DNA of 64,000 nucleotides from JBBQZU01 sp041749535 (GCA_041749535.1 JBGTBE010000088.1:1-64000), one strand, 5' to 3'. Counted from the first letter of the stretch, positions 53,323 through 63,014 are shown. Program-made: numbers and translations. Notes: generated by a model from the letters alone, not told the origin.

Positions 53323-54179
53323 GCCGTTATCATATTAAACTCAGTAACCAGGTTATTGAAAATCATTTCGGTGGTAAGTTCCAACTCGTTCTCCGACTCC
53401 ATGTCATGATCAGTAAATGAAGCTGGTTCATACTTGTACATCGACCACGCTCCATTGTGGTATTCAAGTGCGGTGAGATTTTCAACCCAATCGCCTGAAT
53501 TGAGATAAAGCACGGGGCCTTTTTCACCCAGTATTGTTCTTATTTCAGGTTGATGAATATGTCCGCACACTACGTACTTGTAGCCATTTTCGCTGGCCAG
53601 GTCGGCCACGAGCTGCTCAAAGCTGTTGATAAACTTCACCGCACCTTTTACGCTGTTTTTTATTTTTTTGGAGAGGGAAATTTTGCCCCTTCCGGTTTTT
53701 TCCGAAAGGTGATTGATAAACCTGTTGATCAATATAAGTGTGTCGTAGCCGACTCCACCCAGCTTGGCAAGCCACTTGGAATGCTGCATCGTGATGTCGA
53801 AAACATCTCCGTGAAAGATCCAGGCATCACCGGTTGGCAAGGCAGTTTTCACCTTGTTCACAATCGAAAAACTTCCGAGCTCAAACCCTGCAAATTTCCT
53901 CAGCATCTCGTCGTGGTTGCCGGTGATATAGGTTATCTCAACCCCCTTCCCGATTTGTGATATCAGGTACTTAATCACCTTCATGTGGCTCTTTGGCCAA
54001 TAGCGCTTGCTGAACTGCCAGATATCCACGATATCGCCATTGAGAATAATTCGCCCCGGTTCTATGCTCTTGAGATACCGAAGCAGTTCTTCGGCGTGGC
54101 ATCCATAAGTGCCCAGGTGCACATCGCTGATTACCACAAGGTCGACCTTGCGTTTTGGTTTTTTCATTTTTGAAACCAT
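53319..54179 (-). CDS. Metallophosphoesterase, UDP-2,3-diacylglucosamine pyrophosphatase-like (LpxH family)
   Basis: A 286-residue calcineurin-like phosphoesterase. Metal motifs in order: SDVHLG, LNGDIVDIW (GDxxD), TGNHDEML (GNHD/E), FHGDVFD (H) and CGHIHQPEI (GHxH). The family includes LpxH, which cuts UDP-diacylglucosamine in lipid A synthesis, but many Bacteroidetes members are of unknown substrate. Start uncertain: ATG at 54179 is chosen for its AT-rich leader; 54218 and 54167 are alternatives. Pairs with the downstream glycosyltransferase, so an envelope lipid pathway is likely. The 240-bp gap to the next gene shows no clear promoter. Confidence 0.82.
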   Translation of the reverse strand: MVSKMKKPKRKVDLVVISDVHLGTYGCHAEELLRYLKSIEPGRIILNGDIVDIWQFSKRYWPKSHMKVIKYLISQIGKGVEITYITGNHDEMLRKFAGFELGSFSIVNKVKTALPTGDAWIFHGDVFDITMQHSKWLAKLGGVGYDTLILINRFINHLSEKTGRGKISLSKKIKNSVKGAVKFINSFEQLVADLASENGYKYVVCGHIHQPEIRTILGEKGPVLYLNSGDWVENLTALEYHNGAWSMYKYEPASFTDHDMESENELELTTEMIFNNLVTEFNMITA

Positions 54180-54419
54180 TTTAATTTTAACCTTGTTGTC
54201 CGGGGAGAGATGCAACAAACCGCTGCTGGGTGGCGAAGTACCTTCGAGATTTTTTCAGGAGCGGTACTTTCGCATACATTCACTGATGAACCAAATGGCA
54301 TCCTGAGGGTTTTAACAAAAGTCTGTAAGCTTTATAAATTGGAGATTACCAGAATATTATGCACACATTAAAGATTGAATGGGTAAACACTGCTCCGCTT
54401 TTGAAAACATACGAACTGA

Positions 54420-55880
54420 ATGGGTAAGATTGGCATAGTGGGCTCCGGTGTGGCAGGTCTCTCAGCGGCGGTGCACCTTGCGGCAAAAGGCCACAACGTT
54501 ACAGTATTCGAAACGAACCATGAGCCGGGTGGTAAGCTGCACTCATTTGCATTGGGCGGATACCGTTTTGATGCAGGCCCTTCGTTGTTCACGATGCCTC
54601 ACTTGCTCGACAGTGTATTTGAAGCTGCCGGTAAAAATCCGCGGAAATATTACAACTACAAGCGCATTGATCCCGGCTGTCACTACTTTTGGGAAGATGG
54701 AACACGGTTCCATGCCCACGCCGACAAGGATGCATTTGCCGAAGCTGCTGCAAAAACCTTTAACACCAGCGCAGCAGCTGTCAAAAAATATTTTGCACAG
54801 GCCTTTGAGCTCTACGACATCACAGAAGAAGTTTTCCTGAAAAGCAGCCTGCACAAAATGAGTACTTACACAAAGCTGAGTACTGTAAAATCAATGCTGC
54901 AACTCTATAAGGCGAGGCTCTTCACAACTATGCACGATGTGAATGCTACGATGTTTAAGGATGAGAAGCTCATCCAACTATTCGACAGGTATGCCACTTA
55001 CAATGGCTCGGATCCATATCGGGCTCCGGGCACACTTACCGTAATACCCACTTTAGAGTATCGTTGGGGCACTTTTCTACCCGAGGGCGGTATGCACACA
55101 ATTACCAAAGCATTGTATCAATTGGCTAAGGATGTAGGCGTGCGCTTTCATTTTGATGAAAAGGTAGAAAGCATTCAAACAAAGGAGGGCGTTGCAACGG
55201 GCATTCTTACCGCAAAAGGCAACTATCATTTCGACAAGGTAGTGAGCAACATGGATGTGGTACCTACTTACAGTCGGCTGCTAAAAGAACACACTCCTCC
55301 AAAAAGTTATCTGAAGCAAGAGCGCTCCTCCTCGGCGCTTATTTTTTATTGGGGCATGCACAGAAAATTCGAGGAGCTGGGTTTACACAATATTTTTTGG
55401 AGCGAAAATTACCAGGAAGAATTTCGTCAGCTTTTCGAAGAAAGAAATATATACCATGACCCGACGGTGTATGTAAACATCACTTCAAAACATGAAGCAG
55501 CTGACGCTCCCGCGGATGCAGAAAACTGGTTTGTGATGGTAAATGCGCCATACATAGCCGGGCAGGATTGGACGCAGCTAAGAGAAATTGCCCGTAAAGC
55601 AATACTGGAAAAACTAAGCAGGGTGCTGGGTATAGACTTAGAACCACATATTGTCGCTGAAGAATTTCTCGACCCGCCCCGCATAGAAAGCCAAACATCA
55701 AGTTACCTTGGATCCCTTTATGGCACAAGCTCCAACAGCAATATGGCCGCCTTTTTCAGGCATCCCAATTTCAGCCAGAGTATCAAAAACCTTTACTTCT
55801 GTGGTGGCAGTGTGCACCCCGGTGGAGGGATTCCACTATGTTTGCTCTCTGGAAAACTCGTAAGCCAGCTGACCGGATGA
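54420..55880 (+). CDS. Carotenoid desaturase, CrtI/CrtD family
   Basis: A 486-residue FAD-dependent desaturase. The N-terminal dinucleotide motif is IGIVGSGVAGLSAAVHLAAKGHNVTVFE (Gly residues at 7, 9 and 12). GGYRFDAGPSLFTMPHLL, YATYNGSDPYRAPGTL, EGGMHTITKALYQLA and the C-terminal NLYFCGGSVHPGGGIPLCLLSGKLV follow. It is either phytoene desaturase (CrtI) or the later 1'-hydroxycarotenoid 3',4'-desaturase (CrtD). No phytoene synthase gene adjoins, while cruF follows with a 4-bp overlap; this favours CrtD. Both readings are kept. Confidence 0.85.
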   Translation: MGKIGIVGSGVAGLSAAVHLAAKGHNVTVFETNHEPGGKLHSFALGGYRFDAGPSLFTMPHLLDSVFEAAGKNPRKYYNYKRIDPGCHYFWEDGTRFHAHADKDAFAEAAAKTFNTSAAAVKKYFAQAFELYDITEEVFLKSSLHKMSTYTKLSTVKSMLQLYKARLFTTMHDVNATMFKDEKLIQLFDRYATYNGSDPYRAPGTLTVIPTLEYRWGTFLPEGGMHTITKALYQLAKDVGVRFHFDEKVESIQTKEGVATGILTAKGNYHFDKVVSNMDVVPTYSRLLKEHTPPKSYLKQERSSSALIFYWGMHRKFEELGLHNIFWSENYQEEFRQLFEERNIYHDPTVYVNITSKHEAADAPADAENWFVMVNAPYIAGQDWTQLREIARKAILEKLSRVLGIDLEPHIVAEEFLDPPRIESQTSSYLGSLYGTSSNSNMAAFFRHPNFSQSIKNLYFCGGSVHPGGGIPLCLLSGKLVSQLTG

Positions 55881-56530
55881 ACAAAACAGACTTCACAGAC
55901 CAATTCAGATATAAAAAAGCAGGCATAAGCCTGATCATGCTGTTTCATTTGGTAGGAGTCGTTGGGTATCTTTCACCATTGTCTGAGTGGTTTTTGTTTC
56001 TCACACCTATGAATATAATTGCCACTGCAGGCATGCTTTGGATAGACTCTCGTCCTGGAAATACTACGGGGTGGTGGGTGGCTTTGGGCATCATACTTCT
56101 GGGCTATCTCATCGAGATAACAGGGGTACAAACCGGAATTATTTTTGGAAAATATGCCTACCTGGAAGTGTTGGGTTGGAAATTTTTTGAAGTACCCCCC
56201 ATCATCGGTGTCAATTGGTTGGTGGTAATCTGGGGAGGGCATTCGCTGGCAAAGACAATACAGATTCCCAGGAAAATAAGATGGCTCATCACTGCATTGC
56301 TGGCCACAGGCCTTGATTTACTTATTGAGCCGGTGGCGGTGCATTTCGGGTATTGGACCTGGTTTGGTGATGCGCCGCCCTTGCAGAATTATATCGCCTG
56401 GTTCATAACAGCCTGCGTGTTGGCGTTGATCTTTGAAGTGTACCCCCTTGTGCAGAAACCCCGACTGGGCCTCGTGGCATACATCTGCCAGGTGCTCTTC
56501 TTCGGATTGTTGCTCTTGGCGATTACCTGA
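55877..56530 (+). CDS. cruF: Carotenoid biosynthesis protein, CruF-like hydratase
   Basis: A 217-residue integral membrane protein with about seven helices. ATG at 55877 overlaps the desaturase stop (ATGA). GYLIEITGVQTGIIFGKYAY, PPIIGVNWLVVIWGG and GLDLLIEPVAVHFGYWTW are typical of the CruF/DUF422 family, which hydrates the C1',2' end of gamma-carotene or lycopene ends. With CrtD it makes saproxanthin- or myxol-type pigments in other Bacteroidetes. Confidence 0.82.
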   Translation: MNKTDFTDQFRYKKAGISLIMLFHLVGVVGYLSPLSEWFLFLTPMNIIATAGMLWIDSRPGNTTGWWVALGIILLGYLIEITGVQTGIIFGKYAYLEVLGWKFFEVPPIIGVNWLVVIWGGHSLAKTIQIPRKIRWLITALLATGLDLLIEPVAVHFGYWTWFGDAPPLQNYIAWFITACVLALIFEVYPLVQKPRLGLVAYICQVLFFGLLLLAIT

Positions 56531-56631
56531 ACACGGCAGCCCTGTCTTTCCGGTGCGCAATATGTATTCCGGCAGTTTCAAGCCAGGAATTCCTGATCCT
56601 GACCCTACAGATACGAATTATATAAAGCCTA

Positions 56632-56657
56632 AAAACCCTTCACGTTTGAAGGGTTTT
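56632..56657. terminator. Possible bidirectional terminator hairpin after cruF
   Basis: An 11-bp perfect stem AAAACCCTTCA/TGAAGGGTTTT with a CGTT loop, about 100 bp past cruF. The T residues lie within the stem on both strands. Confidence 0.5.
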
Positions 56658-56912
56658 CAGGGCTATGAAACAGAAAAACTAGCTGATGGCTTTCGGCAGT
56701 ATTAAGAGTGAGACGATGAAAGATTTACTGCCGTATCATCCACCAAGCGCATCAAATTTAAATTAAAGATTTTAAATTGCAATGCTTCGGCCTTATTTTT
56801 TTTGGCTAAAATGTGACGAATTAAACGTAACACATTGACATTAAACATTAAGTATATTTTGAATCATTATCATATCTATAATAATATCCCAAATTTACAT
56901 TGGTAGGATTCC

Positions 56913-56968
56913 TCCCCTGGATGTGTTCCAGGCGGGTTTATTTAAGTTCCAAATCCATTGCGATTTGG
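56913..56968 (+). other. Structured non-coding segment before the DPP IV gene
   Basis: Within the 530-bp gene-free stretch 56531-57060, two hairpins stand close together: CCTGG/CCAGG (56916-56932) and a perfect 7-bp CCAAATC/GATTTGG with a CATTGC loop (56949-56968). They may form a leader structure, but no known riboswitch is recognised. The rest of the gap is AT-rich with no gene seen; TATATTCG at 57029-57036 resembles a -7 box. Confidence 0.3.
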
Positions 56969-57060
56969 TTTCAACGTAGCGCCTCCCTCTTGGGTCATTT
57001 GAATATAAAATAAGTATGATCAATTTCATATATTCGTGGCCAATCGAATAATTCCGTGCA

Positions 57061-59325
57061 ATGGTTCTCAAGAAATGTCATGCTAGCATGCTCTTCCTCA
57101 TGCTTATTTCTACACTTGTGTTTTCTCAAAATGCTGAAATTACAGTAGAGAAGATTTGGAAATCAGGAGAATTTTCTTCGAAAGGGGTTCATGGTATTCG
57201 GAGTATGAATGATGGGTTGCACTACAGCAGCATTACAACATCAAACAAGGTGCAGTATCTTATAAGATACGCCTATGCCACCGGCAATGCTGTTGATACC
57301 CTCTTCAGCAGCAACGGTCTCAAAGACGCTGAAGGAAATGCATTCTCATTTTCATCCTATGAGTTCAACAGCGACGAGAGCAAGCTGCTGCTCGCCAACA
57401 ATGAAGAAGGGATTTACAGACATTCATCCAAGGCCTTCTATTACTCCTGCAACGTGCGCAATAACAACATAGCACCAATCACAGATTTCTCCAAAGGCAA
57501 ACAGCAATTGGCATCTTTCTCACCTGTGGCAAACACAGTCGCCTTTGTGCGCGACAACAATATATTCCTGGGCAATCTGGACAAGGGCACAGAGCAGGCT
57601 ATTACCACCGATGGAAAGTGGGCGAATATTATAAATGGGGCAGTAGACTGGGTGTACGAAGAAGAGTTTAGCTTTCACAGGGGTTTTTATTGGTCACCGG
57701 ATGGGAAGAGAATAGCCTATTACAGGTTTGACGAATCACAAGTGCCGGAATTTAATATGGCCATGTATACAGGCTTGTATCCATCCCTTTACAATTTTAA
57801 ATATCCGAAGGCGGGGGAGCAAAATTCCCTTGTACAGATTTTCATTCATGACCTTGGCAACAACGCTTCCCGCGAGGTTGAAATAGGAGCCAATCCTGAG
57901 CAGTACATTCCAAGAATATCCTGGACCCAAACTCCGGGTAAATTGTGCATCATGCGAATGAATCGCCACCAAAATCACCTTGAGTTTCTGCTCGCTGATG
58001 CAGAAGTTGCTGGTCCTACTGTGTCTACAATAAAAATTTATGATGAGCTGGCAGAAACGTATATTGACATCAATGACAATCTCATATTTCTGGAAGGTGG
58101 TAAATACTTTTTTTGGAATAGCGAGAAGGATGGATGGAACCACATTTACATCCTGGACATGACCGGTAAGGAAGTGGCTCAACTCACAAAAGGCAATTGG
58201 GAGGTAACCGAATTTTATGGTGTAGACCAGAAGAATAAAACCTTCTACTTCTCGGCAGCTATGGAAGGCCCCCTGAGTACGGCAGTGTACAGTACCAATT
58301 ACAGCAATGCCGTCAAAGGTTTTGAGAAATCGGGCAAACGAACCGACCCAGTGGCAGATACCCGCAAGAACCACGTCAAACTCACCCAAAATACAAATAC
58401 AAACAGGGCAGATTTCAGCAGCAGCTACAGCTATTTTATCAACACAGAAAGCAGCGCATCCACCCCTCCACAGACGGTATTGATGGACCGAAAAGGGAAA
58501 GAAATTCGAAAACTCGAAACCAACGATGCATTGATGAAGCGTCTTGCAAACTATACCCTCATCCCCAAAGAATTTGGCACATTCAAAACAACAGCAGGCC
58601 ACGAATTGAACTACTCAATGATAAAGCCTGCAAACTACGACCCGTCAAAAAAATATCCCATGATGCTGATGATTTACGGCGGGCCTGGCAGCAATACCGT
58701 GGCAAACAGATGGGGTGGTGCTGATTTTTTCTGGCATCAACTGCTTGCTCAACAAGGTTATTTCATCATCTCTGTGGATCCGAGAGGCACTATGACAAGA
58801 GGCCGGGACTTTAAACACAGCACCTACTTACAATTGGGTAAACTGGAAACCGAAGACTTTATAGAAACCGCAAAGTATTTCGGATCTCAGGGCTACATAG
58901 ATGCAGAAAGAATTGGCATTATGGGATGGAGTTATGGAGGCTATATGAGTTCACTCTGCATGACCAAAGGTGCTGACTTCTTCAAACTCGGAATCGCTGT
59001 AGCTCCGGTAACCAATTGGAAGTATTACGACAGCATTTATACAGAACGATTCCTGCGCACACCACAGGAGAATCCCTCAGGATATGAAGACAATTCGCCA
59101 ATCAATTACGTGGATAAATTGAAGGGCAAGTTCCTATTAGTACATGGTTCTGCCGATGACAATGTGCACTATCAGAATTCAATGGAAATGATCAAGGCTC
59201 TGGTAGATGCCAACAAACAGTTTGACCTATACATATACCCTGATAAAAACCACGGTATATATGGGGGCAATACGAGAAACCACCTTTTTACAAAAATGAC
59301 CGATTTCATTCTTTCAGAGCTCTAG
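57061..59325 (+). CDS. Dipeptidyl peptidase IV (S9B)
   Basis: A 754-residue exported serine peptidase that removes N-terminal X-Pro/X-Ala dipeptides. Signal peptide (MLFLMLISTLVFSQ). Residues about 70-470 are the DPP IV beta-propeller, with the substrate-binding double Glu in WVYEEEFSFHRGFYWSPDG. Residues 500-754 are the hydrolase domain: Ser624 in GWSYGGYMS, Asp699 in HGSADDNVH and His731 in KNHGIYGG. Length and motifs are complete. It is followed by a dipeptide transporter gene 58 bp away. Confidence 0.95.
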   Translation: MVLKKCHASMLFLMLISTLVFSQNAEITVEKIWKSGEFSSKGVHGIRSMNDGLHYSSITTSNKVQYLIRYAYATGNAVDTLFSSNGLKDAEGNAFSFSSYEFNSDESKLLLANNEEGIYRHSSKAFYYSCNVRNNNIAPITDFSKGKQQLASFSPVANTVAFVRDNNIFLGNLDKGTEQAITTDGKWANIINGAVDWVYEEEFSFHRGFYWSPDGKRIAYYRFDESQVPEFNMAMYTGLYPSLYNFKYPKAGEQNSLVQIFIHDLGNNASREVEIGANPEQYIPRISWTQTPGKLCIMRMNRHQNHLEFLLADAEVAGPTVSTIKIYDELAETYIDINDNLIFLEGGKYFFWNSEKDGWNHIYILDMTGKEVAQLTKGNWEVTEFYGVDQKNKTFYFSAAMEGPLSTAVYSTNYSNAVKGFEKSGKRTDPVADTRKNHVKLTQNTNTNRADFSSSYSYFINTESSASTPPQTVLMDRKGKEIRKLETNDALMKRLANYTLIPKEFGTFKTTAGHELNYSMIKPANYDPSKKYPMMLMIYGGPGSNTVANRWGGADFFWHQLLAQQGYFIISVDPRGTMTRGRDFKHSTYLQLGKLETEDFIETAKYFGSQGYIDAERIGIMGWSYGGYMSSLCMTKGADFFKLGIAVAPVTNWKYYDSIYTERFLRTPQENPSGYEDNSPINYVDKLKGKFLLVHGSADDNVHYQNSMEMIKALVDANKQFDLYIYPDKNHGIYGGNTRNHLFTKMTDFILSEL

Positions 59326-59383
59326 TAAGCAATAATCATATTTGTTTACATTTGGCTGCAATCACTTTAACCTGTTAAAATAA

Positions 59384-60895
59384 ATGACACAAGAAACTGC
59401 CATTCTGGAACCAACCCAACCTTCTTCAGGACACCCATCCGGACTCATGACCCTTTTCTTTTCCGAAATGTGGGAGAGATTTTGCTACTACGGTATGCGG
59501 GTACTGCTTACCCTTTATCTGGTAAAGTCATTGATGAAAGGCGACGTGGAAGCTTCGCTCATTTATGGAGCCTACACAGGATTGGTTTATGCAGCACCCA
59601 TTTTAGGGGGGCGTATGGCCGATCAGTTCCTGGGCTACAGGTATGCAGTCATTCTCGGAGCCATACTCATGGCTTTAGGTGAGTTTTTAATTCTGGGCGG
59701 TGACGAAACCTTCCTTCTCATAGGAATGGGTGCGCTTATTGTAGGCAACGGTTACTTCAAGGCAAACATTTCTACGATCGTAGGTAAACTTTACAAAGAT
59801 GGAGATCCGCGCAGAGACTCAGGCTTCACCATATTTTATATAGGTATTAATGTTGGGGCCCTTCTTGCCACCACTGTTGTAGCCTATGTGGGTGAAACTT
59901 ACGGTTTCGATAAAGGTTTTGGACTGGCGGGTATAGGTATGCTACTTGGTCTTGTTATTTTCTGGTCATTCCGGAAAACGTATAGCGCCGCAGAGGGACT
60001 TGAAATAACAGAAGCCGGACGCAAAAAGGTTTTCGGACCACTTACAGCTGTTCATGTCATTACCTTTGGCTCACTGTTCCTGATACCCGTTTTTTACTTC
60101 TTAATTTTCCAAAATCAAATCCTTGATTACCTGCTTCTGGCATTGTTTGTATTTGTAGGTTACTCGCTGGTAACTGCAGGTAAAAAGGCTGACATTGCGC
60201 AGGGTGTTAGTGTGTGGCGCGACAGGATGGTTGCACTCATCATTTTCATGGTGATAAACATTGCATTCTGGGCATGCTTTGAGCAAGCCGGAACATCTCT
60301 TACCCTCTTTGCCGATAGGAATGTGGACAGAGAAGTATTTGGATGGATAATGCCCGCTTCTATGACACAATTCTTCAATCCTTTCTTCATCATTTTCTTC
60401 GGTTCTATCTTTTCTGTAATGTGGGTGAAGCTTTCAAAAATTGGTAAGAACCCAAGTATACCATTGAAGTTTGCATTTGGAATCATTCAGCTTGCAGCAG
60501 GCTTCCTGATCACCATAGTGGGTCTTATGTTCGTAAATGAAGATGCACAAGTGCCGCTGCTCACTTTGTTGTTTCTCTATCTGTTGCACACAACCGGAGA
60601 GTTGTTTCTTTCTCCAATTGGATTGAGCATGGTTACCAAGCTATCGCCAGGCAACATTGCTGCTACGGCTATGGGAGGTTGGTTTTTGAGCTTTGCAATT
60701 GCAAATTACATAGGGGGAAAAATCGCTGCACTCACAGGCGGACACGACGCTTCAGGCGAAGCACTTACCGCAGCTGAAGGTCTCGATAAGTATATCAGTG
60801 TATTCTCCACAATCGGTTTCGTACTGCTGGGTATTGCCCTGATAATCATTGTTACTGCCAAGCAACTTAATAAAATGATGCACGGAGTGCGCTGA
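59384..60895 (+). CDS. POT family proton-coupled peptide transporter
   Basis: A 503-residue inner-membrane carrier for di- and tripeptides, with about 13-14 helices. The POT signatures are present: the ExxER motif (FFSEMWERFCYYGMR, residues 26-40), GGRMADQFLGYRYAV, GNGYFKANISTIVGKLY and FTIFYIGINVGALLAT. C-terminally, HTTGELFLSPIGLSMVTKLSP. Probably takes up the dipeptides released by the preceding DPP IV, with which it may share a transcript. Confidence 0.94.
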   Translation: MTQETAILEPTQPSSGHPSGLMTLFFSEMWERFCYYGMRVLLTLYLVKSLMKGDVEASLIYGAYTGLVYAAPILGGRMADQFLGYRYAVILGAILMALGEFLILGGDETFLLIGMGALIVGNGYFKANISTIVGKLYKDGDPRRDSGFTIFYIGINVGALLATTVVAYVGETYGFDKGFGLAGIGMLLGLVIFWSFRKTYSAAEGLEITEAGRKKVFGPLTAVHVITFGSLFLIPVFYFLIFQNQILDYLLLALFVFVGYSLVTAGKKADIAQGVSVWRDRMVALIIFMVINIAFWACFEQAGTSLTLFADRNVDREVFGWIMPASMTQFFNPFFIIFFGSIFSVMWVKLSKIGKNPSIPLKFAFGIIQLAAGFLITIVGLMFVNEDAQVPLLTLLFLYLLHTTGELFLSPIGLSMVTKLSPGNIAATAMGGWFLSFAIANYIGGKIAALTGGHDASGEALTAAEGLDKYISVFSTIGFVLLGIALIIIVTAKQLNKMMHGVR

Positions 60896-60915
60896 TGCTG
60901 GCATCAAAATTGTTG

Positions 60916-60944
60916 GGAAAGAGGGCATTATAAACCCTCTTTCC
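60916..60944 (+). terminator. Terminator of the POT transporter gene
   Basis: A perfect 10-bp stem GGAAAGAGGG/CCCTCTTTCC (60916-60925, 60935-60944), followed by a T-rich run that also forms the next -7 box. Confidence 0.7.
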
Positions 60945-60945
60945 T

Positions 60946-60953
60946 TACTTTTG
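60946..60953 (+). promoter_or_regulatory. Candidate -7 box of the thioredoxin gene
   Basis: TACTTTTG fits TAnnTTTG and lies 15 bp before the ATG at 60969; the expected -33 region coincides with the upstream terminator stem. Confidence 0.4.
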
Positions 60954-60968
60954 TACAAACGCTATACT

Positions 60969-61496
60969 ATGAAAACTTTTGCGCTGTCCCTCATGTTTCT
61001 TTTCACGATAAATGGAATCGCCCAATCAGTTGGTATAAACTGGATATCAGTGGCTGAGGCCGAAAAAAGAATGGCAAAAGAACCTAAAAAAGTATTGATT
61101 GATGTGTATACAGATTGGTGTGGGCCTTGTAAAATGATGAACTCCAGTACCTTTCAGGATCCAGAGATTGTGAACTACATCAACAAGCATTACTACGCGG
61201 TGAAGTTCAATGCCGAAGGCAATGATGTGGTTACCTTGAAGGGAAATAGCTACAAAAATCAGGAATTCGATCCTGCGCGCGTGGGTGGAAGGAATGGAAC
61301 CCATGATTTCACCAAGAACATTGCTCCGGTGAATGGCAGAATTGCTTACCCAACAATCGTGTATATGGATGAGAATTTTCAAATACTCTCCCCTGTTCAA
61401 GGATTCTATAAATCAGACCAAATAAAACCCATTCTCACCTTCTTCGCTGAGAATATATATAAAACCAAAACCTGGCAAGAATATTCAGGGAATTAA
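60969..61496 (+). CDS. Exported thioredoxin-like protein
   Basis: A 175-residue protein with a signal peptide (MKTFALSLMFLFTINGIAQ) and a thioredoxin fold. Active site TDWCGPCKMM (WCGPC), cis-Pro in RIAYPTIVYMDE. The ATG at 60969 directly precedes the signal. It is most like the periplasmic DUF255/thioredoxin_7 proteins that reduce or relay disulfides outside the cytoplasm. Client unknown. Confidence 0.87.
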   Translation: MKTFALSLMFLFTINGIAQSVGINWISVAEAEKRMAKEPKKVLIDVYTDWCGPCKMMNSSTFQDPEIVNYINKHYYAVKFNAEGNDVVTLKGNSYKNQEFDPARVGGRNGTHDFTKNIAPVNGRIAYPTIVYMDENFQILSPVQGFYKSDQIKPILTFFAENIYKTKTWQEYSGN

Positions 61497-61562
61497 GTTT
61501 TGAAGCAGAAGGAGAAATCTTTTTGATTTTTTTGGGGAATTTAATTCAATTGGTTTAAACCT

Positions 61563-61597
61563 TTTGGGCTTCCAAAGCGATTTGTTTAATACATTTG
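61563..61597 (+). promoter_or_regulatory. Candidate promoter of gltA
   Basis: TTTG (61563-61566), 23 nt, TACATTTG (61590-61597), close to the Bacteroidetes consensus with slightly wide spacing, 45 bp before the citrate synthase ATG. Confidence 0.5.
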
Positions 61598-61642
61598 GAG
61601 TGCAATAAAAATCTCTCCAAGCTACCTATTATTTCCAATACA

Positions 61643-62929
61643 ATGAGCGACACGGTTAAGCTGATATACAACGGTCAGGAATATGAATTTCCAGTTGTAG
61701 TAGGCACTGAAAATGAACCAGGTATAGATATTTCTGATCTCAGAGCCAAAACAGGGCTCATCACTCTCGATACAGGTTTCAAGAATACAGGCGCAACCAA
61801 ATCGGAAGTTACTTTTCTTGATGGAGAGAAAGGTATACTCCGCTATAGAGGATATCCAATTGAACAACTGGCAGAAAAATCCACTTTCCTGGAAGTTGCT
61901 TACTTGCTCATACATGGAGAGTTACCCAACACAGAATCGTATTCGAATTTTGCGAAGAATATAACGAAGCACACGCTTATTCATGAGGATATGAAGCGCT
62001 TCTATGAAGCATTTCCTTCAAATGCGCATCCCATGGGAATTCTCTCATCGATGCTCTCTTCAATGAGTACATTTTATCCCGAATCTCAGAACCCCAACCG
62101 GAGCGCAAGGCAAATTGAGCTTACCATATACCGCTTGATCGCTAAAATTACCACCCTCTCAGCTCTATCTTATAAATCGAGTAAAGGTCATCCATATATA
62201 TACCCAGACAATAGCCTGAGTTATGTAGAGAATTTTCTCTACATGATGTTTGCAGTGCCAAGCGAAGATTATGAGATAAACCCGATAGTGGTAGATGCGC
62301 TCGAAAAATTGCTCATACTCCATGCAGACCATGAGCAGAATTGCTCAGCGAGTACAGTGAGGATCGTAGGCTCGTCTCAAGCAAATCTTTACTCTTCCAT
62401 CTCAGCAGGTGTTTCAGCATTATGGGGGCCCTTGCATGGCGGAGCCAATCAGGCAGTGATTGAGATGATAGAAATGATGATTGCTGATGGTGGCAACATG
62501 CAAAAGTGGATTGATAAAGCAAAAGATAAAAACGACCCATTCAGGTTGATGGGCTTTGGACATAGGGTGTATAAAAACTTTGACCCAAGGGCTACCATCA
62601 TTAAGAAAGCATGCGATGAGGTACTCGACGCTATGGGCGTGGAAGATGAAGCACTTGAAATAGCCAAGAAACTTGAAGAAGTTGCATTAAAGGATCCATA
62701 CTTTGTAGAGCGGGGCTTGTATCCCAATGTTGACTTTTATTCCGGTATTATCTACCGCGCCATTGGAATCCCTACCGAAATGTTCACCGTGCTTTTCGCC
62801 ATTGGTCGACTTCCCGGCTGGATCGCACAATGGAAAGAAATGGTTGCCACAAAGGAACCCATTGGTCGTCCACGACAGATATATACTGGAGCTACCAAAC
62901 GCGACTATGTGGAAATATCCAGGCGTTGA
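61643..62929 (+). CDS. gltA: Citrate synthase
   Basis: A 428-residue type II (GltA-like) citrate synthase, first enzyme of the TCA cycle. ATG at 61643 (MSDTVKLIYNGQEYEFPV) gives the usual start; an upstream TTG would add 16 residues. Catalytic His in HADHEQNCSAS, His in MGFGHRVYKNFDPRA and Asp in NVDFYSGIIY are all present, with GPLHGGANQAV between. Confidence 0.96.
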   Translation: MSDTVKLIYNGQEYEFPVVVGTENEPGIDISDLRAKTGLITLDTGFKNTGATKSEVTFLDGEKGILRYRGYPIEQLAEKSTFLEVAYLLIHGELPNTESYSNFAKNITKHTLIHEDMKRFYEAFPSNAHPMGILSSMLSSMSTFYPESQNPNRSARQIELTIYRLIAKITTLSALSYKSSKGHPYIYPDNSLSYVENFLYMMFAVPSEDYEINPIVVDALEKLLILHADHEQNCSASTVRIVGSSQANLYSSISAGVSALWGPLHGGANQAVIEMIEMMIADGGNMQKWIDKAKDKNDPFRLMGFGHRVYKNFDPRATIIKKACDEVLDAMGVEDEALEIAKKLEEVALKDPYFVERGLYPNVDFYSGIIYRAIGIPTEMFTVLFAIGRLPGWIAQWKEMVATKEPIGRPRQIYTGATKRDYVEISRR

Positions 62930-62974
62930 TGGTGTTTGATTATAAATTTGAAGATCAGTAACATATTAAATTAG

Positions 62975-62998
62975 AGCCGTATTACACGGCTTTTTTTT
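62975..62998 (+). terminator. Terminator of gltA
   Basis: Stem AGCCGT/ACGGCT (62975-62980, 62986-62991) with a 5-nt loop and eight T residues, 45 bp past the stop codon. Confidence 0.85.
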
Positions 62999-63014
62999 AT
63001 ATGATCCTAAATGA

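Noticed and set aside
57736..58602. 288-codon minus-strand open frame
   Set aside because: It lies wholly inside the dipeptidyl peptidase IV gene, whose motifs are intact; the antisense product resembles nothing.
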